From NCBI GenBank assembly GCA_964346145.1, contig CAYFTL010000029.1:1-25199 (forward strand): 25,199 bases of DNA, in the 5' to 3' direction. The position numbers were made by a program, and so were the translations under genes. Shown in pieces: positions 6,630-13,721 of this stretch. How positions within the stretch are numbered: position 1 is the stretch's first letter; every line of letters starts with the position of its first letter. The DNA comes from CAYFTL01 sp964346145. Its GTDB lineage: Bacteria; Bacillota; Clostridia; Christensenellales; Aristaeellaceae. The notes below the pieces were generated by a model, which was not told the DNA's origin, made no database searches, and was given only the letters and a program-made list of their open reading frames with translations.

Positions 6630-7706
6630 TTATTTTCCGATAACGGTGGCCTGCAGCTGCGCGCGCACGCATAGCTCGGCGGCCTTAAAGGCGTGTTCCT
6701 GGGTCATGGCGTTTTCGGTACGGTGGATGCAATCCAGCACCAGCTGGCCAAAGAAGGGATAGCCCACTTTGCCGGTGGCGTTAAAGTAGTGTTCACCTTG
6801 GCCGTTGACCAAGAATACGTGGTTGCCTTCGGTGTCGTCAGTGCCCACGTTGATATATTTGCGGATTTCGATGTAGCCTTCGGTACCCAGAATCAGGGTG
6901 CGGCCATCGCCCCAGGTGCGCAACCCATCGGGGGTGAACCAGTCCACTCGGAAGTAGTTGGTGCAACCGTTGTCCCCTACAAGATTGGCATCGCCAAAGT
7001 CGTCCAGTTCGGGGTAATCCGGATGGGCGTAGTTGGCGATTTGGCTGTTGACCACTTTGGCATCCTTGGCGCCGGTATAAAACAGGAATTGTTCGATTTG
7101 GTGGCTGCCGATGTCGCACAAAATTCCGCCGTATTGTTCCTTTTTAAAGAACCAATCGGGGCGGCTGGGGGCGCTGAGCCTGTGGGGGCCCAGGCCGATG
7201 ACCTGCAGCACCTTGCCGATAGCGCCTTGCTCAACGAGCTGGCCGGCATAAATGGCGCCTTCCACGTGCAAGCGTTCGCTATAGTACACCATATATTTTT
7301 TGCCGGTGGCTTTTACGGTGGCTTTGGCCTCGGCCAGCTGATCCAAAGTGGTCAGCGGAGCCTTATCGGTAAAATAGTCCTTGCCGGCTTTCATGACCCG
7401 AAGGCCCAGTGCGCAGCGCTCATTGGTGATCGCTGCGGAGGCAATTAGCTTGGTCTCCGGATCGTCCAGCACTTGCTGTTCACTTTGGGCCGCGGTGGCC
7501 TGGGGAAAGGTCTTTAAAAACTGTTCTACCTTGGCCGGATCGGGATCGTACACATATTTTAGCGTTGCGCCCGCTTCCACCAATCCGTTGCACATGCCAT
7601 AGATGTGGCCGTGATCCAATGCAACGGCCGAAAACACAAATTCTCCCGGTTTAACTACCGGACTCGGCTTGCCTTTGGGGGCGTAATTCATTCCATCGCC
7701 TTTCAT
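6630..7706 (-). CDS. Gfo/Idh/MocA-family oxidoreductase (first copy)
   Basis: This is a cytoplasmic NAD(P)-dependent sugar or sugar-acid dehydrogenase of 358 residues. The N-terminal Rossmann domain has a variant start (FSAVALDHGHIYGMCNGLVEAG) rather than the usual GxGxxG. The family EKP motif is replaced by DKAP (GKDYFTDKAPL), which still offers the catalytic Lys. The C-terminal domain has GGILCDIGSHQIEQFL with the expected His. The ATG at 7706 follows AAAGGAGG by about 8 bases. The upstream gene, of the same superfamily but clearly divergent, ends 18 bases before it, so the two are co-transcribed and may handle successive oxidations or an oxidation/reduction pair such as epimerisation. The substrate cannot be read from the sequence. 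Confidence 0.9.
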   Translation of the reverse strand: MKGDGMNYAPKGKPSPVVKPGEFVFSAVALDHGHIYGMCNGLVEAGATLKYVYDPDPAKVEQFLKTFPQATAAQSEQQVLDDPETKLIASAAITNERCALGLRVMKAGKDYFTDKAPLTTLDQLAEAKATVKATGKKYMVYYSERLHVEGAIYAGQLVEQGAIGKVLQVIGLGPHRLSAPSRPDWFFKKEQYGGILCDIGSHQIEQFLFYTGAKDAKVVNSQIANYAHPDYPELDDFGDANLVGDNGCTNYFRVDWFTPDGLRTWGDGRTLILGTEGYIEIRKYINVGTDDTEGNHVFLVNGQGEHYFNATGKVGYPFFGQLVLDCIHRTENAMTQEHAFKAAELCVRAQLQATVIGK

Positions 7707-7724
7707 GGGAAACCCCTCCTTTTA

Positions 7725-8882
7725 TTATTTGTTGGAATAGTCGCTGCCGATGGTGATCGATTCATCGCCCAAATTTTCTACAGCGGCAGCCTTTTCGTAG
7801 AATCGGGGTACCGATTTGAGCATGCCCTCGACGGTGTAGAAGGCATCGTCTTTGGCGATGGGCAGCGATACGGTAGCGTTTGTGGAACCCGATTTATAGA
7901 TGGCGGTGATCAGTTCGATGGTTGTGCGGCCGTCGTGTCCGGTGATTTTGGGTTCCCGGTTTTGCTCTAGGGCTGATAACACATCCTCGATTTGACCAGC
8001 GTGTCCTTCATACTTTACATTTTCTAACGAATTGTACAGTTCGTCAAGCTGTTTTTCCAATTCTTCGTTGCGAACCGGGAATCCGTTGGCTTTGGAGGTG
8101 GAGGCGTAGGTTTTCCAGGGGGCCGAGATGCGCGCCTTGTCGCATTGGAAGATCAGCTGCTGTTCTTCGCCGTGGTGCACTACCGAGCTGGTCACAGTGC
8201 CCAGCGCCCGGGGATATTTGAGGATGGCGACCGACAGGTCTTCGATTTCGGCGTTGTCGTGGGCCACGTTGGATAGCACCGAGGTGACCTGATCGGGCAA
8301 GCCCATCATCCAGGCCAGCATATCAATGTGGTGTACCGCATGGTTCAGCGTGCAGCCGCCGCCTTCCTTTTCCCACAGGCCGCGCCACCACAAATCGTAA
8401 TAGCAGTGGCCGCGCCACCAGAAGGAGTCCACCTGCACGTGCTTGACCTCGCCGGCTAAGCCGTTGTCCAGTACCTGCTTAAGTTTGGAAATGGGGTCGC
8501 GGAAGCGGTTTTGAGCGATGCTGGACAGCATTTTTCCGTTGCGCTTAGCGGCTTCTAGCATTGCATCGCATTCTTCTAGGGAGGCGGCCATGGGCTTTTC
8601 TACCAGCACGTTTTTGCCGCTGTTTAAAGAGTTGATGGAGATTTCGGCATGGACATAGGGCGGCGTGCATACGTCTACCAGATCGATATCGTCTCTGCCC
8701 AGAATGTCTTTGTGGTCGTCGTACACATCGCAATCCAATTTATAACGCTCGGCCTTTTCCTTGGCCTTGTCGATGACGATGTCCACCAGCGCTACGATTT
8801 TGCAGCGGTCGGGGAATTGCAAATACGATTCGATATGGGCTTGGGATATATTGCCTGTGCCCACGATGGCAACTTTAATCAT
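7725..8882 (-). CDS. Gfo/Idh/MocA-family oxidoreductase (second copy)
   Basis: This is a 385-residue NAD(P)-dependent oxidoreductase. I use the ATG at 8882 (MIKVAIVGTGNIS) because GGAGGA lies about 9 bases upstream and the Rossmann motif GTGNIS begins directly after; the longer frame to 8945 would overlap a terminator. The family motifs are canonical: VDVCTPPYVHAEI, then NVLVEKPMA with the catalytic Lys, and GGGCTLNHAVHHIDML with the catalytic His. The C-terminal domain is alpha/beta as usual. It is the first gene after the terminator-like hairpin at 8928-8955 and is followed at 18 bp by the other oxidoreductase. It probably works on the sugar imported by the adjacent transporter, but which sugar is unknown. 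Confidence 0.93.
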   Translation of the reverse strand: MIKVAIVGTGNISQAHIESYLQFPDRCKIVALVDIVIDKAKEKAERYKLDCDVYDDHKDILGRDDIDLVDVCTPPYVHAEISINSLNSGKNVLVEKPMAASLEECDAMLEAAKRNGKMLSSIAQNRFRDPISKLKQVLDNGLAGEVKHVQVDSFWWRGHCYYDLWWRGLWEKEGGGCTLNHAVHHIDMLAWMMGLPDQVTSVLSNVAHDNAEIEDLSVAILKYPRALGTVTSSVVHHGEEQQLIFQCDKARISAPWKTYASTSKANGFPVRNEELEKQLDELYNSLENVKYEGHAGQIEDVLSALEQNREPKITGHDGRTTIELITAIYKSGSTNATVSLPIAKDDAFYTVEGMLKSVPRFYEKAAAVENLGDESITIGSDYSNK

Positions 8883-8920
8883 GTGAAAAAATCCTCCCGT
8901 CGTTTCAACCAAAATTGCGT

Positions 8921-8955
8921 AATAAAAGCGACCGCCGATTTTCACCGGCGGTCGC
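8921..8955 (-). terminator. Terminator after the solute-binding protein gene, inside the gene run
   Basis: GCGACCGCCG (8928-8937) is complementary to CGGCGGTCGC (8946-8955) with an 8-base loop. In the minus direction the stem is followed by CTTTTATT. It ends the transporter unit. Only 45 bases separate the stem from the next start codon and I see no good promoter there, so partial readthrough is likely. Confidence 0.8.
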
Positions 8956-9012
8956 CGAAGGACAGTTTGTTTTGTGACCAGTACAACCGCCTATTTTATT
9001 TTTTGGGAAATT

Positions 9013-10566
9013 TTAGCCGTGCATTTTTTCCCATGCGGCGATCTTTTCGTCCATAACTGCCTGACCACCGTTGGCCATATACTGGTCGCGCAGGGTGCGG
9101 AACACATCCAGGCACTCTTCGGGCGAAGCCATGGCGGCACGGGTGATCATTTCCCTGCGCAGCTCGCGCAAAGAGGTGCCATACTGGGCGTCGGCCTCAA
9201 GCACCACGTCAAAGTGGAAAACGGTGGTGATCGGGTCGGTCATGGCCACGTCGTACATTTCCTGGAACAAATCCGAATAGCCTTGATAGGAGAGGGCCTG
9301 AGCCTTCAAGATCATGGACTCGTCGGAGAATTCCTGGCCGTTGGTGAGCAAGGTGTAGTCGAGGTTTTGCATCGAGTTGAACTTGCGCTCGTCTTGTACG
9401 TCCAGCAGGAGGGGCACGCCGTCTTCGTTCAGCTCATGGTGCACACCTTCTTCTCCGTTTTGCAGGAAATACAGGGTGTCCATGTTGGTCAGCCAATCCA
9501 GGTACATGACAGCGGCTTCCGGGTTTTTGGAGTAAACGGGAATAAAGTTGAAGATGCCGTTGGGCGCGTACATGGTGTGGTAGTACTTGGTGGGATCGGT
9601 GACCGACTCAAAGCAGTTGAGCGGAGCCAGCTGTGCATCGGGCTCTGTGGCTTGCAAGGTAGCCAGGATGCCGGGGGACACACGGATGGGGTGATCGCTG
9701 TTGTAGGTGTAGCCGCCGGCACGTCCGCTGCTCACGTCGCCAAATTGTAGGTCAGAATCGTCCAGAGCGAAGTCGGGGGAAATCAGTTTTTCGTTGTACA
9801 GTTTGTTCATGAAGACCACATAGTCTTCGTAGCCGTCCCACAGGATGTCCGGAACGGTGGCCAGGGTCTTTTCGTCCAGGTTCTTAATGAAGGACATCAT
9901 CAGCGGAGCATGGGAGTTCAAGTCGCGGTTTACCGCATAGGGGATTACGTTTTCTACGTTGCCCGGATTTTGGTCGCGGAAGGCTACCAACAGGTTGTAG
10001 AAATCTTCTTTGGTTTTGGGCATTTCCATACCCAGCTTCTCGACCCAGTCTTTGCGGATGAACATGCCCTGGTTGGCCAGCAGAACGCGCTTGGCCGGGA
10101 TGGCATACTGGCCGCCTTCGAAGATGCCGTACTGCAGCAAATCTTCGCCCAGGTAGGACTTGATCTGTTGGCCGTGCTCGTTGATCAGGTCGGTCAGTTC
10201 CAGCAGTCCGCCTTGCATCACGAAGTTGGTGATCACCGACTCGGTGTAGGTGAAGTTGATGTCGGCAGCGTCGCCCGAAGCCATTAAGATGTTGAGCTTA
10301 TCGATTTCTTCGGAACGAGGGATAACCACCCACTCCATCTTGATGTTGCGGGGATCGCCAAATTCTTTTTGAATCCATTCGGTCCAGTAGTTGTTGTCAA
10401 CCGGGGTCTGTCCGGTTGCGCCGCGGTCAAACACCGAAACCTTTAAGGTAATGGGTTCTTCGTAGCGGAACACTTCGGCCTTTTCTTCGGTGCCTTCGGC
10501 AAAAATGCCGGGGACCATGGTCAGCATTAGCGCGAGGGCCAAAGCCAGAGTCAAAAGTTTCTTCAT
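9013..10566 (-). CDS. Extracellular solute-binding protein of a sugar ABC transporter
   Basis: This 517-residue protein captures a carbohydrate outside the membrane and delivers it to the two permeases encoded upstream. The N-terminus is a clear signal peptide (MKKLLTLALALALMLTMV, cleavage probably after GIFA). There is no Cys, so unlike most Gram-positive binding proteins it lacks a lipobox. Family features are the long size, LNILMASGDAADINFTY (the family-1 solute-binding segment) and the PAKRVLLANQGMFIRKDWVEK-type region with aromatic residues. The ATG at 10566 has GAGGAGG 7 bases upstream. It belongs to the LplA/YtcQ-like group, usually linked to oligosaccharides, especially uronic-acid-containing ones. 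That fits the uxuAB neighbours, but substrate assignment is inference. Confidence 0.92.
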   Translation of the reverse strand: MKKLLTLALALALMLTMVPGIFAEGTEEKAEVFRYEEPITLKVSVFDRGATGQTPVDNNYWTEWIQKEFGDPRNIKMEWVVIPRSEEIDKLNILMASGDAADINFTYTESVITNFVMQGGLLELTDLINEHGQQIKSYLGEDLLQYGIFEGGQYAIPAKRVLLANQGMFIRKDWVEKLGMEMPKTKEDFYNLLVAFRDQNPGNVENVIPYAVNRDLNSHAPLMMSFIKNLDEKTLATVPDILWDGYEDYVVFMNKLYNEKLISPDFALDDSDLQFGDVSSGRAGGYTYNSDHPIRVSPGILATLQATEPDAQLAPLNCFESVTDPTKYYHTMYAPNGIFNFIPVYSKNPEAAVMYLDWLTNMDTLYFLQNGEEGVHHELNEDGVPLLLDVQDERKFNSMQNLDYTLLTNGQEFSDESMILKAQALSYQGYSDLFQEMYDVAMTDPITTVFHFDVVLEADAQYGTSLRELRREMITRAAMASPEECLDVFRTLRDQYMANGGQAVMDEKIAAWEKMHG

Positions 10567-10600
10567 GGGTATGCCTCCTCAATGTTTTGTTTGATTCAAT

Positions 10601-10621
10601 CCATTTGCCCCTTGCAAATGG
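10601..10621 (-). repeat. Intergenic hairpin between permease and binding-protein genes
   Basis: CCATTTGC (10601-10608) pairs with GCAAATGG (10614-10621) across a 5-base loop in the 76-bp gap before the binding-protein gene. No T-tract follows. Similar hairpins in transporter operons protect or separate the mRNA segment of the highly expressed binding protein; that role is inference here. Confidence 0.5.
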
Positions 10622-10642
10622 TCAGATACAAAGATCAGGGGG

Positions 10643-11551
10643 TTATTCCTTCACGGCACCGATCATTACCCCTTGTACAAAATATTTTTGCAAGAAGGGA
10701 TAGGCGATAACGATGGGCACAGTGGAGAAAATGATGGCGGCCGAACGTATGGTTTCGGAGAGCACCGCGTTGCGCCCGCCTTCCAGCATGTTGACCTCAG
10801 TGTCGGTGCTGTTAAATACCACTTGGTACAGCTTCATTTGCAGCGTGTAGTACTGGTTATTGGAATTGATGTAGTAGCGCACGTCGGCAAAGGAGTTCCA
10901 GCGGGTGACCGCATAGAACAGGCTGATGGTGGCCAAAGCCGCCGTAGATAGCGGCAGTACGATCCGAATGAGCACACCCACATCGTTGCAACCGTCCAGA
11001 TAGGCCGACTCTTCCAGGCTGTCGGGGATGCTGGAGAAGAAGTTGCGCAAGATGATGGTGTTGTAGGTGCTGATTAAAATGGGCAGCACAAGCGACCAGG
11101 GATTGTCGATCAGGTTAAGCTGTTTCATCCACAGGTATTCGGGGATTATGCCCCCGGCAAAGTACATGGGTATGAGCACTAGCAATGTCAAGAACTTGTA
11201 CCCGGGCAAATGCTTTTTGCTCAGAGGGTAGGCCAGCAGTATGCTGCCCACCATGGCCAGCGCAGTGTAGCCTATGGTTAAAACGATGGAAAAGATTAGC
11301 GAACGTTGCATGCTCTTGTCCATAAACACCGATTTGTAGGCATTTAGATCAAAGTCGATGGGCAAAAAGGAAACCTGACGGGCCAACACGGCATCCCTGC
11401 CACTCAGCGAGAGCGCCACGATGTGCAGAATTGGCAAAATGCACAGCAGCATCGCGATGGTAATAATTACATAAAATACGATGGAAGACCCTAAATACCT
11501 GCGCGTGCTGGAAACCTTGGGCGCGGCGTTGGGGCGTGCATTGTCTACCAT
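10643..11551 (-). CDS. Carbohydrate ABC transporter permease (LplC/YtcP-like)
   Basis: This is an integral membrane protein of 302 residues with about six helices, beginning with a long hydrophobic segment at about residues 20-50 (YVIITIAMLLCILPILHIV). The cytoplasmic loop that docks with the ATPase is visible as EESAYLDGCNDVGVLIRIVLP, matching the EAA---G---------I-LP signature of sugar importers. The C-terminus QKYFVQGVMIGAVKE is typical of the MalG-like half. The ATG at 11551 overlaps the end of the upstream permease by 7 bases and has GGAGG ahead of it, so the two permeases are translationally coupled. It forms the channel as a heterodimer with that protein. Confidence 0.94.
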   Translation of the reverse strand: MVDNARPNAAPKVSSTRRYLGSSIVFYVIITIAMLLCILPILHIVALSLSGRDAVLARQVSFLPIDFDLNAYKSVFMDKSMQRSLIFSIVLTIGYTALAMVGSILLAYPLSKKHLPGYKFLTLLVLIPMYFAGGIIPEYLWMKQLNLIDNPWSLVLPILISTYNTIILRNFFSSIPDSLEESAYLDGCNDVGVLIRIVLPLSTAALATISLFYAVTRWNSFADVRYYINSNNQYYTLQMKLYQVVFNSTDTEVNMLEGGRNAVLSETIRSAAIIFSTVPIVIAYPFLQKYFVQGVMIGAVKE

Positions 11552-12483
11552 AATCCATCCTCCCCTATCCGTCTGGTGATTGTGTTGGCGGCGATCAGGA
11601 ACATCATGTTGGCCACAGAGCCAAACATACCCGCCGCAGTGGCGTAAGAATAGCGGGCGTTTTTCAAACCGGTTTTGTAAACGTAAGTTGAAATAACTTC
11701 GGATACGTCGAGCACCATGTCGTTGCTCATAACGAAGGGGCGTTCAAAGCCGATGGACACCATTTGGCCCAACCGCAGGATCAACATCAGGATGATGGTA
11801 GGGCTGATGCAGGGCAGGGTGACGTTCCATATGCGGCGCAACCGGCCGCAGCCATCCACCTCGGCGGCCTCGTACAACTCGGGGTTAACGCCCGAAATGG
11901 CGGCCAAATACACGATGGTGCCCCAACCTGCCGACTGCCAAATGCCCATGGCCACATAAATGATAACCCAGTTGAGCTTGTTGGTTAAAAAGTTCACCTT
12001 GTCGCCGCCCAGGGCTGTGACGGCGTTGTTGACCAATCCGGTAGACGAGAAAATTTGGGTGACGATACCGCCGATGATGATCCATGAGAGAAAGTGGGGC
12101 AGATACAAAATGGTTTGCGCTATCCGCTTAAAGGTCATGGAGTTCATCTCATAGAGCATGATCGCCAGGATGATGGGGATCGGGAATCCAAACACCAAAT
12201 CCAGGCCGTTGAGCGCGAGGGTATTTTTTAGCGCATGCCAGAATTTGGGGTTTGAGAACAGTTCTCCGAATACCGAAAAACCTACCCAATCACTGTCCCA
12301 CATGCCCTTAAAAATATTAAAATCTTTAAATGCAACTTGCAGACCCGTCAAAGGAGCATAGCGAAAGAGTATGTACTGAGCCAATGGGAACAACAGCATC
12401 AAATACAGATATTTGTACCGGCTCCAGGCTCTGACAAACTTGTTTCTCCTTTTAGGGATCACTGGCTTTCCGACAACGTTCAC
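11545..12483 (-). CDS. Carbohydrate ABC transporter permease (LplB/YteP-like)
   Basis: This is an integral membrane protein of 312 residues with about six helices. The N-terminal segment YLYLMLLFPLAQYILFRYAP and the following GLQVAFKDFNIFKG are characteristic of the LplB/YteP group. The ATPase-docking loop reads YEAAEVDGCGRLRRIWNVTL followed by P. The start is GTG at 12483, with GGGAGG 7 bases upstream. It is the first gene of the minus-strand transporter unit. No ATP-binding subunit gene is nearby. Systems of this group usually borrow a shared MsmX-type ATPase encoded elsewhere. Confidence 0.94.
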   Translation of the reverse strand: MNVVGKPVIPKRRNKFVRAWSRYKYLYLMLLFPLAQYILFRYAPLTGLQVAFKDFNIFKGMWDSDWVGFSVFGELFSNPKFWHALKNTLALNGLDLVFGFPIPIILAIMLYEMNSMTFKRIAQTILYLPHFLSWIIIGGIVTQIFSSTGLVNNAVTALGGDKVNFLTNKLNWVIIYVAMGIWQSAGWGTIVYLAAISGVNPELYEAAEVDGCGRLRRIWNVTLPCISPTIILMLILRLGQMVSIGFERPFVMSNDMVLDVSEVISTYVYKTGLKNARYSYATAAGMFGSVANMMFLIAANTITRRIGEDGLW

Positions 12484-12674
12484 AGCAACGCCTCCCAGTT
12501 TGTTAATCCTTTAACCATATGTTATAATGATATTGACTGACAAAAAAGAACTGTCTCATCACTCAATTTTAACAAATTTGGTGAGCAATGTAAATTGCTA
12601 TTATTGCCTCGTATATTGCAAAAATTGCTACGGAATATAGGACTGCAAAGGGCAACGGAGGAGATGATGCAGCC
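12484..12674. promoter_or_regulatory. Divergent regulatory spacer between permease operon and second AraC gene
   Basis: On the minus strand TTGTCA (12538-12543) and TATGGT (12514-12519) at 18 bp spacing are a possible promoter for the permeases. AAATTGCTA is repeated at 12592-12600 and 12622-12630 (30 bp apart), and AGCAAT-N4-ATTGCT forms an inverted repeat at 12584-12599. These are the best operator candidates for the adjacent AraC-type regulator. Confidence 0.35.
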
Positions 12675-13547
12675 ATGCAGGGGAATCCAAAGTGGAACTA
12701 CGTATTGCCCATGAACAGCAAGCAGGATTGGGAACTTTACCACAAAAGTTCGCAACAAACGGCCGAGCATCCGTACCATGCGCACGAATTTTATGAATTC
12801 TATTTTTTTATATCGGGGGATGTTTCGGTATACATTGACGATACCTGTTACGATATGAAAAAAAACGATGTGATTATATTTCCGCCGGGCAAATCCCATC
12901 GCGCCGTGTTTCATGAAATGGGCACCTACTACGAGCGATTGGTGGTGTATGTGTCTCAAAAAGCAATAAAAAGGATGGATTTTGAATCGTTTTCGTTGAA
13001 GAGTCGGGTGGATGAGTTTATTGAGAAAGGCAACATTTATCGCAATATCAGCGATAATGATTTCGCGTCTTGCACCAAAATTGTGGACTGTGTGGCCGAA
13101 AACGCCTATGGTTTTTCGCCCTACCAGTATCAGCTCAACCGTTGCTTGGTGGAAACTTTGCTTATCTTGCTATGTCAGTGCTTTGATCGGCCGGATGACG
13201 AACAATCCCTGCGCTCCCAAAAGCGTATTTTGTCGGTGGTTCAGTATATCAACAATCATTTGTTGGAGGATTTGTCGTTGGATTCCATAAGCACACAGTT
13301 TTATTTAAACAAATACCACTTGAGCCGGCAATTTAAGCAGCATACCAACCAGACCGTTTACCAATATATTTTGTCCAAACGGATTCAGCGCAGCAAAGAA
13401 CTGATGCAAACCGGCATCTATCCCACCCATGTGTTTAACCGCTGTGGCTTTAAGGACTATTCATGCTTTTATAAGATGTTTAAAAAAGAGACCAACATGT
13501 CGCCCAAAGAGTATTTCCGAGAGGTAAATGGAAACGAAGGGGCGTGA
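12675..13547 (+). CDS. AraC-family transcriptional regulator (second copy)
   Basis: This 290-residue protein has an N-terminal cupin sensor and a C-terminal double helix-turn-helix. HPYHAHEFYEFYFFISGDV (about residues 32-50) supplies the His cluster of the cupin, and DVIIFPPGKSHRAVF the second strand set. The DNA-binding part begins at about residue 185: LSLDSISTQFYLNKYHLSRQF, then YPTHVFNRCGFKDYSCFYKM and the signature SPKEYFRE. The ATG at 12675 lies 13 bases after GGAGG, a rather long spacing, but no better in-frame start is seen. It is divergent from the sugar permease genes and most likely activates them in response to the imported sugar or a catabolite. It is not a close copy of the regulator at 1724. 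Confidence 0.92.
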   Translation: MQGNPKWNYVLPMNSKQDWELYHKSSQQTAEHPYHAHEFYEFYFFISGDVSVYIDDTCYDMKKNDVIIFPPGKSHRAVFHEMGTYYERLVVYVSQKAIKRMDFESFSLKSRVDEFIEKGNIYRNISDNDFASCTKIVDCVAENAYGFSPYQYQLNRCLVETLLILLCQCFDRPDDEQSLRSQKRILSVVQYINNHLLEDLSLDSISTQFYLNKYHLSRQFKQHTNQTVYQYILSKRIQRSKELMQTGIYPTHVFNRCGFKDYSCFYKMFKKETNMSPKEYFREVNGNEGA

Positions 13548-13570
13548 AATGATGATATTTAAACATGAAG

Positions 13571-13612
13571 GACCAGCGCACCCATAAGAATGGATGCGGT
13601 GGTTCTTTGTTT
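13571..13612 (+). terminator. Terminator after the second AraC-type gene
   Basis: CCAGCGCACCCA and TGGATGCGGTGG form a 12-bp stem with one mismatch and one G-U pair around a TAAGAA loop, followed by TTCTTTGTTTG. It may also stop the minus-strand URO-D transcript that ends at 13722, although the opposite tail is weak. The rest of 13548-13721 holds no gene that I can support. Confidence 0.6.
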
Positions 13613-13721
13613 GTTGAGCACTTACTTGAGTTTTCGTGAAGCGCGGGTAGAAAATCGTGCGGGTATAAGTTGGGTTTAAGGGTATCGTATGAATATATTA
13701 TGGTACAGCAGGCGTTTCAAG

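Noticed and set aside
6693..7448. Long open frame of about 250 codons on the plus strand opposite the first oxidoreductase
   Set aside because: It has no ribosome binding site or family motif and is the complement of a gene with clear motifs; GC-biased third positions open such frames.
8974..9750. Long plus-strand frame opposite the solute-binding protein
   Set aside because: Antisense shadow of a well-supported gene, with no motif and no plausible start site.
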